From NCBI GenBank assembly GCA_030019255.1, contig JASEFK010000004.1, forward strand, positions 89,569 through 153,568: 64,000 nt of DNA, given 5' to 3'. A program made the translations under genes and the position numbers. This stretch comes from Actinomycetota bacterium. GTDB taxonomy: Bacteria; Actinomycetota; Geothermincolia; Geothermincolales; RBG-13-55-18. Positions within the stretch are counted from its first letter, which is position 1. The number at the start of each line of letters is the position of its first letter. Below, in pieces: positions 50,581-59,586 of this stretch. The notes beneath the pieces are model-generated. The model searched no databases. It worked only from the letters and a program-made list of their open reading frames with translations, and had not been told where the DNA came from.

Positions 50581-51444
50581 GTGAAGCTCATCGCGGCCAA
50601 AGAAGCTGACGTCGGCGTGGTGAACAGCGGAAGGCGCGGGAATCCGCCGGACGCTCCCTATTTTGCCCTGGAGATGGAGCCCGGGGATTCGGGCGGTCCG
50701 GTGTTCGCGGCCGCGGTGTGCTCAGAGGGGGAGACCCCCGAGGAGCTGGAGGTCCGGCGGTATGCCATGGGCCTCCTGCACGAGTTCTTCCGCCGGCGGG
50801 AGGAGGTGGTCAGGTCCACGGACTGCCGGGTGGTGCTGCGCAACTCCCTCCGCCATATCCACCGCCACATCCTCGACCGCTACGGCGACGGTGGGCCCCG
50901 GCTGGACCTCCTGCTGGTCCTCGCCGACCCCCAGCGGCTTTACGCCGCCCGCTGCGGCGAGAATGCTCTTTTCGTCCACAGCGGGGAGGAGACCGGTGCC
51001 CTTTTCGGCGGCTGGGAGGGGGAGGGAGGACTCCTGGGCGACGCGGCGGGGGAGAGGATAGAGATACGGGAAGCGCCGGTGCATCCGGGGGATATGGTGG
51101 TGCTCTGCAACCCGTCGGTGGCCCGGGTGATGGGGGCGTGGGACGTGGGCGTCATACTCAGGAGGGCGCGGGAAGCGCGCAAGGCGGCCCTGTTCCTCTC
51201 CGCCATCGCTGAGAGGAAGGGGGCCCAGGGGGTGCTGGTGGCCCTGCTCTGGGAGGTCCCCAATTACTGCGGCGCAGCCATGCTCGCCGAGGAGCCGGCG
51301 CAAGAGGGGGAAGGCGGGCCTCCCGGGATCCCCTCGGAAGAGGGGGAAGAGGGAGCGGTGGAGGAGGTTTCAGGGGAGGAGGAACATGCCGAGAAGGCCA
51401 AGAGGCAGTGGCTGAGCAAGTGGCGCCGCCGAAAGGAGGAATGA
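50581..51444 (+). CDS. Degenerate PP2C-like protein of unknown function
   Basis: A 287-residue soluble protein. GDSGGPVFAAAV near the N-terminus and HPGDMVVLCNPSVARVMG, then KAALFLSAIAERKGAQGVLV, follow the strand and helix order of PP2C phosphatases (compare GD.VLLCSDGL), but the aspartates that bind metal are not visible. The C-terminus is Glu-rich and ends in a basic SKWRRRKEE. The GTG at 50581 is the first usable start after lysA; its ribosome site (AAGGGG directly adjacent) is poor, so the start is uncertain. It lies between lysA and the convergent HPS-RraA gene, 16 bp apart. Confidence 0.6.
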   Translation: MKLIAAKEADVGVVNSGRRGNPPDAPYFALEMEPGDSGGPVFAAAVCSEGETPEELEVRRYAMGLLHEFFRRREEVVRSTDCRVVLRNSLRHIHRHILDRYGDGGPRLDLLLVLADPQRLYAARCGENALFVHSGEETGALFGGWEGEGGLLGDAAGERIEIREAPVHPGDMVVLCNPSVARVMGAWDVGVILRRAREARKAALFLSAIAERKGAQGVLVALLWEVPNYCGAAMLAEEPAQEGEGGPPGIPSEEGEEGAVEEVSGEEEHAEKAKRQWLSKWRRRKEE

Positions 51445-51460
51445 ATGGACTAGCTGGTAA

Positions 51461-52759
51461 TTACTTCCTCTTCTCCCACTTCTCCAGGTAGGCCACCTGG
51501 GAAAGGGTGGAACCGGCTTCGATCTCCCCGCGCAGGCGGTTTTCCTTCTCCAGGACGTCCATGGCCCGGTTGGCCATCTCCACCACCTTGTCCCGGGGGA
51601 TGACCACCACGCCGTCGTCGTCGCCCACCAGCCAGTCCCCGGGGAAGATCCTCCTTCCGCCCACGGTCACCGGCACGTTTATCTCCCCGAAGCCCTTGGG
51701 CTCCCCCGCCGTGGGGGTGATGAGGCGGGCGAAGGAGGGAAAGTTGAGCCGCCGTATCTCCACCGTGTCCCTAATGGCCCCGTCGATGACCACTCCGGCC
51801 AGCTTCCTCTGGATGGCGCTGTGGGTGGCCAGCTCCCCCCACAAGGCCGGCCCCACTCCGCCGGCGTCGATGACGATGACGTCCCCCTCCTCGGCCACGT
51901 CGATAGCCTCCACGGGCTTGGCCCAGTCGCCGGGGTAGGCCCTCACCGTAACCGCCGGTCCGGCCATCTTCATCCCCGGGCTGATGGGCAGGATGCCCTC
52001 CAGCTCGCCGGAACGGTGCATGGCGTCGGATATGTTGGGCGTGGACACCTTGAGGAGGACCTCCCGCACGTTCTCCAGGTTTACGCGCTTGTAGAGGTCG
52101 GTCTTCACCGCCTGCCCGGTGAGCATGGCCCGTTTTATCTCCTCCGCGGCGCGGCGGGCGTCCTTGCTCTTGATGATGGCCCCGCCCACGATGACGATGT
52201 CCGCGCCGCTCTCCACCGCCCGCGCCGCCGTCTCCGAGTTGATTCCCCCTGCCACGGCCACGGGGATACTCACCGAGTTGGCCACCAGCCGCAGCCGCTC
52301 GAAGGGGTCCACGCCCCGCATCTGCATGTCGATGGCCGTGTGCACGGCGATGTAATGGGCGCCCGCCGCCTCCGCGGCCCGTGCCCGGTCCACGGGATCC
52401 CCCACCTCGATGAGGTCCACCACGATCTCCGCCCCGTAGTTGTTGGCCGCCTCCACGCATTCCCTGACCGTGGCATCGGAGGCGGCGCCCAGGACGTCGA
52501 TGATGTTGGCTCCGGCCTTGGCCGCGGCCTCCACCTCCGCCCGGCCGGCGTCCATGGTCTTCATGTCGGCCACGATGACGTGGTGGGGAAAACGCTCCCG
52601 CAGGGCGCGCACGGCGTTGAGGCCCTCGCTCTTGATAAGAGGGGTGCCGGCTTCGATCCAGTCGGCGCCTCCCGCGACGGCCTCCTCCGCGACTTTGATG
52701 GCCCTCTCCAGGTCCACGAAGTCCAAGGCCACCTGCAGCACGGGTTCTTTTATCCTCAT
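51461..52759 (-). CDS. Hexulose-6-phosphate synthase / RraA-like fusion
   Basis: A 432-residue two-domain protein. Residues 1-210 are a hexulose-6-phosphate synthase (LQVALDFVDLERAIKVAEEA, GADWIEAGTPLIKSEGLNAV, VADMKTMDAG, then VAVAGGINSETAARAVESGA), which couples formaldehyde with ribulose-5-phosphate or works in reverse to supply pentose phosphate. Residues about 235-432 are an RraA/aldolase-like domain (STPNISDAMHR, GDVIVIDAGG, VVIDGAIRDTVEIRRLNFPS, GDDDGVVVIP). The same fusion occurs in methanogens. The gene sits on the minus strand inside the lysA-hom region. No isomerase (HxlB) is next to it. ATG at 52759, weak ribosome site. Confidence 0.9.
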   Translation of the reverse strand: MRIKEPVLQVALDFVDLERAIKVAEEAVAGGADWIEAGTPLIKSEGLNAVRALRERFPHHVIVADMKTMDAGRAEVEAAAKAGANIIDVLGAASDATVRECVEAANNYGAEIVVDLIEVGDPVDRARAAEAAGAHYIAVHTAIDMQMRGVDPFERLRLVANSVSIPVAVAGGINSETAARAVESGADIVIVGGAIIKSKDARRAAEEIKRAMLTGQAVKTDLYKRVNLENVREVLLKVSTPNISDAMHRSGELEGILPISPGMKMAGPAVTVRAYPGDWAKPVEAIDVAEEGDVIVIDAGGVGPALWGELATHSAIQRKLAGVVIDGAIRDTVEIRRLNFPSFARLITPTAGEPKGFGEINVPVTVGGRRIFPGDWLVGDDDGVVVIPRDKVVEMANRAMDVLEKENRLRGEIEAGSTLSQVAYLEKWEKRK

Positions 52760-52953
52760 GGCAGGATTGATTATAGTACGGGCCCTATCTCCCCGCCACC
52801 TCGCTCACCTCGGAAAAGCGGGAGGTCCAGCGGGAATGCCAGGCCGGAAAGAGAGGAAACCCCTCCCGCGCGGTATGCGCCGCGTGTTTCCGGCTGCTAA
52901 AATACCTTTATTCCGGGTCTTACCATATCGTGGACGGAGATATCGGAGGGGAA

Positions 52954-54255
52954 ATGTCGGAAGAAAGAAAGGCCGTAGTAGTGGGGCAGATCGGCTGCGG
53001 CACGGTGGGCTCCGGGGTGGTGCGCATCCTCCGGGACAACGCTTCCATAATCTCCCGGAGGGTGGGGATGGAGATAACCGTGAAGCGCATTGCGGTGAGG
53101 GACCTGGCCGACCCCCGCTACGTGGAGGTCCCCGAGGAGATGCTCACCACCGAGGCCATGGAGGTGATCGGTGACCCGGAGGTGGACATCGTGGTGGAGG
53201 TGATGGGAGGCATCGAGCCGGCCCGCACCTTCATCCTGGAGGCCATATCCCGGGGCAAACACGTGGTGTGCGCCAACAAGGAGCTCATGAGCACCCACGG
53301 GGAGGAGATCCTACGTGCCGCCGAGGAGAGGGGTGTGGATCTGGCCTACGAGGCGGCGGTGGGGGGCGGCATCCCCATCCTCATGCCCCTCAAGGAATCC
53401 CTGGCGGGCAACGTCATAGATCAAATCCTGGGGATCGTGAACGGGACCACCAATTACATCCTCACCCGCATGAGCGAGGAGGGCCTGGACTTCGCCGAGG
53501 CCCTGGCCAGGGCCCAGGAGCTGGGCTATGCCGAGGCCGACCCCACCTACGACGTGGAAGGAAAGGACGCCGCGGCCAAGCTGGCCATACTGGCCTCCAT
53601 GGCCTTCAACTCGCGGGTGACCCTCTCCGACGTCTATGCCGAGGGCATCACCTCCATCACCCCGGACGACATCTCCTTCGCCCGCGAGCTGGGTTACGTC
53701 ATCAAGCTGCTGGCCATCGCCAAGGACGAGCCGGACGGGATAAGCGTGCGCGTTCACCCCACCATGATACCCGCCCGCCACCCCCTGGCCTCGGTGCGGG
53801 ACGAGAACAACGCCATCTTCGTGTCCGGGGACGCGGTGGGGGAGCTCATGTTCTACGGCAAGGGGGCGGGGTCCCTCCCTGCAGCCAGCGCCGTGGTGGG
53901 CGACGTTATCTCCATCGCCCGCAACATCCTGACCGGCGGACGCCTGGTGGGCTGTACCTGTTTCTTCCGTAAGCCCCTGAAGGACATGAAGGACGTGCGC
54001 TGCCGATATTTCATGATCTTCGACGTACCCGACCGGCCCGGGGTACTGGCCAAGATCGCCGGCGTCTTCGGCGAGAACCAGGTGAGCATCAAGTCCGTCA
54101 TCCAGCACGGGACGGGAAAGGAGGCGCGTATCGTCCTGGTCACCCACGAGGTGAAAGAGGAGAACATCCGGGCCACGGTGCGGGGCCTGGAGGGCCTGGA
54201 GGAGGTAAACCGTGTAGCCAGCCTCATACGCGTGGAGGACCCCGGGGAGGACTGA
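52954..54255 (+). CDS. hom: Homoserine dehydrogenase
   Basis: A 433-residue NAD(P)-dependent enzyme that reduces aspartate semialdehyde to homoserine. The Rossmann motif is VGQIGCGTVGSGVVRIL; AISRGKHVVCANKELMSTHG, AAVGGGIPILMPLKESLAGN, GIVNGTTNYILTRM and GYAEADPTYDVEGKDAAAKL are family hallmarks. A C-terminal ACT domain (FDVPDRPGVLAKIAGVFGEN) suggests threonine feedback. I start at the ATG at 52954, with GGAGGGG upstream. thrC follows after about 350 bp and then an apgM-type gene; no thrB is present. Confidence 0.96.
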   Translation: MSEERKAVVVGQIGCGTVGSGVVRILRDNASIISRRVGMEITVKRIAVRDLADPRYVEVPEEMLTTEAMEVIGDPEVDIVVEVMGGIEPARTFILEAISRGKHVVCANKELMSTHGEEILRAAEERGVDLAYEAAVGGGIPILMPLKESLAGNVIDQILGIVNGTTNYILTRMSEEGLDFAEALARAQELGYAEADPTYDVEGKDAAAKLAILASMAFNSRVTLSDVYAEGITSITPDDISFARELGYVIKLLAIAKDEPDGISVRVHPTMIPARHPLASVRDENNAIFVSGDAVGELMFYGKGAGSLPAASAVVGDVISIARNILTGGRLVGCTCFFRKPLKDMKDVRCRYFMIFDVPDRPGVLAKIAGVFGENQVSIKSVIQHGTGKEARIVLVTHEVKEENIRATVRGLEGLEEVNRVASLIRVEDPGED

Positions 54256-54603
54256 GGCTCCCTTTCCGGGTGGAAAGGAAAGGTTGAGTCGGCGAGGGGA
54301 TGAGGAGGCCGAGGGGACCTTGTCGAGCCCTGGTTTGCTGAGGAGGGAGGTTGGGGAGTCGTATCGCAGGCGGGGGGGCGAAGACGAACGGCGCTTCCAG
54401 CGCCACCTTGCGTGCGAGCGGTGCCGCAAGGGCGATTCGGCGGACGGGAGGGCAGGATTGAGGAATGAGACGCCGGCAGGTTGGTTCGGCCGCGCGTGAA
54501 GCCACCCCCAGGGTGGAGCGGCTTGCCTCTCCCAGTGACCGTACCGGCGGGATGAGGCCCGGGAAGCGGAGATGAAGGAGCGGAGACCAGGAGGTCATCG
54601 GTC
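54256..54603 (+). other. hom-thrC intergenic region
   Basis: Nothing coding is supported. A short open frame (54284-54499, 71 codons) lacks a ribosome site and family features. A hairpin CCACCC-CCA-GGGTGG sits at 54502-54516. CCAGGAGGTC at 54586-54595 is the ribosome site for thrC. The long gap between two pathway genes is unusual for this compact region and may hold a thrC-specific control element. Confidence 0.4.
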
Positions 54604-55659
54604 TTGCGCGGTGAATGGCATGGTATCATAGAAGCCTACAGGGAATTTCTGCCGGTTACGGATAAGACCCCCGTGGTGACCCTGCTGGAGGGCAACACCC
54701 CCCTGGTGGAGGCGAAGTACATCAGCCGGCAGCTGGGATTGGATGTTTTCTTGAAGTACGAGGGCTTGAACCCCACCGGTTCCTTCAAGGACCGGGGGAT
54801 GACGGTGGCCGTTTCCAAGGCCCTGGAGGAGGGGGCCCGCACGGTCATCTGCGCCTCCACCGGGAACACCAGCGCCTCGGCGGCGGCCTACGCGGCGCGG
54901 GCGGGCATCACCTGCGCGGTGATCATACCCAGGCAGGCCATAGCCCTGGGCAAACTGGCCCAGGCCCTCATCCACGGGGCACGGGTCATCGCCCTGGAGG
55001 GCAACTTCGACCAGGCCCTGAACATGGTGCGCCGCATCGCCGAGGATTACCCGGTGGTCCTGGTGAACTCCATCAATCCCTACCGCATCGAGGGCCAGAA
55101 GACGGGGGCCTTCGAGATATGCGACACCCTGGGCCGGGCGCCCGATTACCATTTCATACCAGTAGGGAACGCGGGCAACATCACCGCCTACTGGAAGGGT
55201 TACCGGGAGTACCGGGAGGCGGGAAGGGTGGACGCCCTGCCGCGCATGATGGGCTGGCAGGCGGAGGGAGCGGCGCCCATCGTGCGCGGCCACGTGGTGG
55301 AGAAACCGGAGACCATAGCCACCGCCATCCGCATCGGCAACCCGGCCAGCTGGAAACAGGCGGTGGCCGCGGCCGAGGAATCCGGGGGCCGCATCGACAT
55401 GGTCTCCGACGCGGAGATACTGGAGGCCTACCGCTTGCTGGCTGAGCAAGAAGGCGTCTTCGTGGAGCCGGCATCGGCCGCCTCGGTGGCCGGCCTGTAC
55501 AAGGCCTTCCGGCGCGGGGACCTGGAGCCCGGTTCCCTGGTGGTCTGTATCCTGACCGGGCACGGCCTCAAGGACCCCGAGCTGGCCATAGGGACGGTGG
55601 AAGAGCCGGAGCCGGTCCCCGCGGACCTGGACGCCGTTCTGGAAAGGCTGGGGCTTTGA
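54604..55659 (+). CDS. thrC: Threonine synthase
   Basis: A 351-residue PLP enzyme that turns O-phosphohomoserine into threonine. The PLP lysine is K62 (GSFKDRG), the phosphate-binding loop is [18 protein letters not shown], and [18 protein letters not shown] and [12 protein letters not shown] are typical. The start is a TTG at 54604 with AGGAGG 10 bases upstream. It follows hom and precedes the apgM-type gene by about 100 bp. Its substrate requires a homoserine kinase, for which no classical gene is seen. Confidence 0.96.
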   Translation: MRGEWHGIIEAYREFLPVTDKTPVVTLLEGNTPLVEAKYISRQLGLDVFLKYEGLNPTGSFKDRGMTVAVSKALEEGARTVICASTGNTSASAAAYAARAGITCAVIIPRQAIALGKLAQALIHGARVIALEGNFDQALNMVRRIAEDYPVVLVNSINPYRIEGQKTGAFEICDTLGRAPDYHFIPVGNAGNITAYWKGYREYREAGRVDALPRMMGWQAEGAAPIVRGHVVEKPETIATAIRIGNPASWKQAVAAAEESGGRIDMVSDAEILEAYRLLAEQEGVFVEPASAASVAGLYKAFRRGDLEPGSLVVCILTGHGLKDPELAIGTVEEPEPVPADLDAVLERLGL

Positions 55660-55761
55660 GGTCCCGGGAAGGGGAAGCCGAGCCGCGGCGAGCCTGAAGG
55701 CCCGGGGTGGCGAGGCGGGGATCACCTACGCCTCACAGGTCTTGATGTCGGGGAGGTGGAG

Positions 55762-56955
55762 ATGAAGTACGTCGTCCTGGTGCCGGACGGCGCCGCCGAC
55801 CACCCGGTTACCACCCGAGGAGGGGCCACGCCCCTGGAGGCGGCTAGCCTACCGAACATGGATTTCCTGGCCGAGAACGGGATCTGCGGCACGGCGGTCA
55901 CCGTTCCGGAGGGCATGCCGGCGGGGAGCGACGTGGCCAATTTTTCCCTCCTCGGCTATGACCCGCGTCAGCACTACTGCGGTCGGGGGCCGCTGGAGGC
56001 GGCCAGCATGGGAGTGAAGCTGGCCGAGGACCAGGTGGCCTTCCGCTGCAACCTGGTGACCGAGGAGGAAGGTCGGCTGGCGGACTACAGCGCCGGGCAC
56101 ATTCCCACCGAGGAAGCACGCCAGATCGTTCGCTTCCTGGAAGAAAAGCTGGGGGATCCCTACACCGCGTTCCACCCCGGGGTGGGCTACCGGCACCTCC
56201 TGGTCCTGCGGGGCCTGAAGCATCTGGACGACCTCTGCGTTCCCCCGCATGACGCCGTGGGCCGGAACATCGAGGAAATCCTCCCCCGGGGGCCGGGGTC
56301 GGAGCGGCTGCGGTCGCTGATAAGGCTTTCCCGGCGCTTCCTCGAGGACCACCCCGTGAACTGGTGGCGGAAGGAGCGCGGGCTGCGGCCGGCGAACATG
56401 ATCTGGCCCTGGGGGCAGGGACGCTCGCCGGACCTCCCCACCCTCGGGGAGAGGTACGGCCTTTCCGGCGCGGTGATCACCGCCGTGGACCTCATCAAGG
56501 GCCTGGGTCTCCATGCCGGGATGGAGGTGGTGAACGTCCCCGGGGCCACGGGTTATTACGATACCGATTACGAGGCCAAGGCCCGCTACGCCTTGCATGC
56601 CCTGCGGAGGGTGGACCTGGTCTACGTCCACGTGGAAGCCCCCGACGAGGCGGGCCACGAGGGGAACTGGGAGGCCAAGGTGGAGGCCCTCGAGAACTTC
56701 GACCGTCATATCGTGGGGGCCGTGCTCGACGAATCGGTCCGCCGGCACGAGGAATTCCACGTCCTGCTCGCGCCCGACCATCCCACCCCCCTCGAGGTGG
56801 GCACTCACGTCCCGGAGCCGGTGCCCTTTGCCCTTTACCTGGGAGGCAGGGAACCCGACGCCGTGCGCGCCTTCAACGAGCGCGAGGCGGGAAGGGGCAC
56901 CTACCGGGATATCCCGGGATGGAAACTCATGGATATGCTGGTAAAGGGACTATAA
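55762..56955 (+). CDS. apgM-type phosphoglycerate mutase homologue (possible functional homoserine kinase)
   Basis: A 397-residue alkaline-phosphatase-superfamily protein of the archaeal 2,3-bisphosphoglycerate-independent mutase type (COG3635). Motifs: VLVPDGAADHP, GTAVTVPEGMPAGSDVANFS, GRGPLEAASMG, APDEAGHEGNWEAK and LLAPDHPTPLEVGTHVPEP, with the metal-binding His and Asp residues kept. It is directly after thrC, where many bacteria have thrB; this family has been proposed as a stand-in homoserine kinase on the basis of such clusters. It could equally convert 3-phosphoglycerate to 2-phosphoglycerate for the 2-phosphoglycerate kinase downstream. GGGAGG precedes the ATG at 55762. Confidence 0.88.
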   Translation: MKYVVLVPDGAADHPVTTRGGATPLEAASLPNMDFLAENGICGTAVTVPEGMPAGSDVANFSLLGYDPRQHYCGRGPLEAASMGVKLAEDQVAFRCNLVTEEEGRLADYSAGHIPTEEARQIVRFLEEKLGDPYTAFHPGVGYRHLLVLRGLKHLDDLCVPPHDAVGRNIEEILPRGPGSERLRSLIRLSRRFLEDHPVNWWRKERGLRPANMIWPWGQGRSPDLPTLGERYGLSGAVITAVDLIKGLGLHAGMEVVNVPGATGYYDTDYEAKARYALHALRRVDLVYVHVEAPDEAGHEGNWEAKVEALENFDRHIVGAVLDESVRRHEEFHVLLAPDHPTPLEVGTHVPEPVPFALYLGGREPDAVRAFNEREAGRGTYRDIPGWKLMDMLVKGL

Positions 56956-57032
56956 TGGAAGTGAGGTGACGGAGAGGGCGCCCGGCGGCGGTGGAGCCGG
57001 AACCGGGCGGCCGGGAACGCGAACGGGAAGTG

Positions 57033-57860
57033 TCGAGTTTGTCGTCCAAGACCTATCCGGTCAGAAAATCGCCGGTGGTGGTTGCCCACATCTCCGATTT
57101 CCACATCGGGTCCTACCACTTCGTGGCCAACCTCATGAACCGCACCATCCACGAGCTCAACGAACTGCATCCGGATATCGTGGTGGTGACCGGGGATCTG
57201 ACCAACGAGGGCTTCAGGCAGGAATACCTGACCGCCAAGTCCTACCTGGACAACCTGGAGTGCGAGAACATCGTCATCGTCCCCGGGAACCACGATTCCC
57301 GCAACGTGGGGTACCTCCATTTCCAGGAGCTCTTCGGTCCTCTCTTCCGCTGCCTGGAGTACGAGGGGGTCTTCATCATGGGCGTGGACTCCAGCGAGCC
57401 CGACCTGGACGACGGGAAAATAGGGCGCGAGAAGTACGGGTGGATTGTAAATAACTTCCAGTCCACGGAGGCCTTCAAGATCTTCGCCCTTCACCACCAC
57501 CTCCTGCCCGTACCGGGAACCGGCAGGGAGCGCAACATCGTCTACGATGCCGGGGACATCCTCGAGCTACTCATCTACGCCGGGGTGGACCTGGTGCTCA
57601 CCGGCCACAAGCATGTCCCTTACGTGTGGAAGCTGGAGGACATGTACCTGGTGAACGCGGGGACCATCTCCTCGCTGCGCTTGCGGGGTCATACCAAGCC
57701 CTGCTATAACCTTATCGAAATCCGCGAGGACAACGTGCGGGTGCTGCGCAAGTACCCCTTCGGGGGCAGCGACGTCATAGCCAGGTTCGGGGCCGGGGTG
57801 GGAGAAACCCAGCGGGAACTGTCCGGAGTGGTGCGGGAGATAATCGGAACGGACATCTGA
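57033..57860 (+). CDS. Calcineurin-like metallophosphoesterase
   Basis: A 275-residue two-metal phosphoesterase. The five motifs are VVAHISDFHIGS, VVTGDLTNEG, IVPGNHDSRN, IFALHHHLLPVPG and LTGHKHVPY, in the right order and complete. The C-terminal part (SGVVREIIGTDI) is short. This branch includes cyclic-nucleotide phosphodiesterase-like proteins and cleaves 3'-5' phosphodiesters in some cases; the substrate is not predictable. The GTG at 57033 or a GTG at 56991 may be the start; neither has a good ribosome site. Confidence 0.85.
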   Translation, partial: SSLSSKTYPVRKSPVVVAHISDFHIGSYHFVANLMNRTIHELNELHPDIVVVTGDLTNEGFRQEYLTAKSYLDNLECENIVIVPGNHDSRNVGYLHFQELFGPLFRCLEYEGVFIMGVDSSEPDLDDGKIGREKYGWIVNNFQSTEAFKIFALHHHLLPVPGTGRERNIVYDAGDILELLIYAGVDLVLTGHKHVPYVWKLEDMYLVNAGTISSLRLRGHTKPCYNLIEIREDNVRVLRKYPFGGSDVIARFGAGVGETQRELSGVVREIIGTDI

Positions 57861-57909
57861 GGCCCCGGGGCTCCGGCGCGCGGCAGGAGAAGTCGGATGG
57901 GCTATCCCC

Positions 57910-57937
57910 TTGAGAACGGACGTCCGGCGGATATAAT
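57910..57937 (+). promoter_or_regulatory. Promoter for the cyclic-2,3-diphosphoglycerate genes
   Basis: TTGAGA (57910-57915), 16-bp spacer containing the palindrome CGGACGTCCG, TATAAT (57932-57937). It would start a leader of about 305 nt before the GTG at 58249. Confidence 0.65.
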
Positions 57938-58248
57938 TCGTGAGGCGGGAGGTATCCGACAGCTCTCCGATTCGCGTGCTGGGTGTGGCCGGCGAAAGGT
58001 CCCCGCGGACCGCTCCGACCTGGTCGAGGCGTGATGCGGCGCAGGGTACCGGGTGGGGAAAAACCAACCGTAGCCGGTTTATCCGCACGGACCGTGCTTT
58101 CCTCACCGCCTCCGGGACGTGGCGCAAGAGGGGTCACGGTTCCTGGGCGGCGGGTCCCTTTTGCCGGACCTACGTGAACGGCGCGTCCTTTCCGCGGCCC
58201 GGCCGGGAAAGCGGTGGGCCACCCGGGGTTGATGGCGGGGTATGAGCA
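57938..58248 (+). other. Long leader before the cyclic-2,3-diphosphoglycerate synthetase gene
   Basis: No gene is seen. The only clear stems are short: GGTCC/GGACC at 58153-58170 and GC-rich CCGGCCGG near 58198-58206. A low-information open frame does not look coding. The ribosome site before the GTG is weak (GGCGGGG). Confidence 0.35.
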
Positions 58249-59586
58249 GTGAAAGGTAAGAGCAGGACCCTTTTCCTGGTGGATGGGGAACACCATCCCT
58301 CCGCGATCCTGGATGCCGTGCGGGAGCTGGAGGAGGGGGAAGGCCTGGTCCCGGTGGGCCTCTTTTTCCTGGGAGGGACGGAGAAGGTGACCGACCTCAC
58401 CGCCCTGTCCTCGCCGCGGTGGGAACTGGTGGTCGCCGGCGACCTCCTCGGGGAACTGGCCACGAGCATCGACAGGCTGCGCCCGGAGTTGGTGGTGGAC
58501 CTCAGCGACCTTCCGGTGCTGGATTCGGAGACCAGGTTGGCCCTGGCCTCCGTGGCCCTGGCCCACGGGACGACGTACCGCGGGGCGGATTTCGAGTTCC
58601 GCCCTCCCCGCCGGGAGAAGATACTCACCGGACCTTCCTGCGCCGTCATCGGCACCGGCAAGCGTTGCGGCAAGACGGCGGTATCCGCGGAGCTGGCCCG
58701 CTACCTGAGCGGATGGGGTTACCGACCGGTGGTGGTGGCCATGGGTCGAGGGGGGCCACCGGAACCCTACCTGGTGGAGGGGAAGGAGGTCGACGGGGCC
58801 TATCTGCTGGGGGAACTTTCCAGGGGCCTCCACGCCGCCTCGGACCATTACGAGGATGCCCTGGTTACCGGGGTGACCACCGTGGGCTCGCGCCGCTGCG
58901 GGGGCGGGATGGCCGGGCAGCCCTACGTCACCAACTGCGCGGAGGCGGCCCGGCTGGCGGAGGGCCTGGGGATGGATGCAGTGATCATGGAGGGCAGCGG
59001 CTCGAGCATCCCTCCCGTGGAGACGCGGGGCGCCATCTGCGTGATCAGCGCCGCCCAGGACCCGAGGGATTCCCTGGAGTACCTCGGCCCGTACCGCATC
59101 TTGATTTCGGACGGGGTTGTAATTACAATGGCGGAAGAGCCTTTCGCCGATTCCCACCGCGTGTCATCGCTGCGCGAAAGGATAAAGCGTATAAAGGACG
59201 ATATATTTATCATAGAGACGGTTTTCAGGCCTCATCCCTTGAAACCCATTGTTGGAAGAAAGGTGTTCCTTGCCGCGACCGCTCCTCCCGAGGCCGGGAC
59301 GGTGCTGCGGAATTACCTGGAGAAGGAGACGGGTTGCAAGGTGAGGGGGATGAGCTTCAGCCTGGCCGACCGGCGGACGCTGAGGCGGGAGCTGGAAGAG
59401 GCGGGGGAAGCCGAACTCTTCCTGACCGAGCTTAAGGCCGCAGCCGTGGACACGGTGGCAACATACGCCGTGGAAACGGGGAGGGAAGTGGTCTACTTCC
59501 ACAATCGCCCGGTCCCGGTGAACCCCGGGGAGAGCCTGGAGGGTTTCTTCCGCGCCGTGTGGGAAAGGGTGTTGGAGAGGACATGA
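58249..59586 (+). CDS. Cyclic 2,3-diphosphoglycerate synthetase
   Basis: A 445-residue ATP-dependent enzyme expected to close 2,3-diphosphoglycerate into its cyclic form. Layout: an N-terminal domain (LFLVDGEHHPSAILDAVREL) and a P-loop domain with GTGKRCGKTAVSAELARYL (135 onward), VVAMGRGGPPEPYL, VTGVTTVGSRRCGGGMAGQP and GMDAVIMEGSGSSIPPV. These phrases match the Methanothermus fervidus type enzyme as I remember it; the product is a thermo- and osmoprotectant. Start is the GTG at 58249. Its stop overlaps the start of the 2-phosphoglycerate kinase gene (ATGA), coupling the two pathway enzymes. Confidence 0.85.
   Translation: MKGKSRTLFLVDGEHHPSAILDAVRELEEGEGLVPVGLFFLGGTEKVTDLTALSSPRWELVVAGDLLGELATSIDRLRPELVVDLSDLPVLDSETRLALASVALAHGTTYRGADFEFRPPRREKILTGPSCAVIGTGKRCGKTAVSAELARYLSGWGYRPVVVAMGRGGPPEPYLVEGKEVDGAYLLGELSRGLHAASDHYEDALVTGVTTVGSRRCGGGMAGQPYVTNCAEAARLAEGLGMDAVIMEGSGSSIPPVETRGAICVISAAQDPRDSLEYLGPYRILISDGVVITMAEEPFADSHRVSSLRERIKRIKDDIFIIETVFRPHPLKPIVGRKVFLAATAPPEAGTVLRNYLEKETGCKVRGMSFSLADRRTLRRELEEAGEAELFLTELKAAAVDTVATYAVETGREVVYFHNRPVPVNPGESLEGFFRAVWERVLERT

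Noticed and set aside
48789-50600. A 603-codon minus-strand open frame across yjbQ and lysA
   Set aside because: It spans two clearly real plus-strand genes and their intergenic gap and has no domain features.
54284-54499. 71-codon open frame between hom and thrC
   Set aside because: No ribosome site, Arg/Gly/Glu-rich, no resemblance to a protein family.
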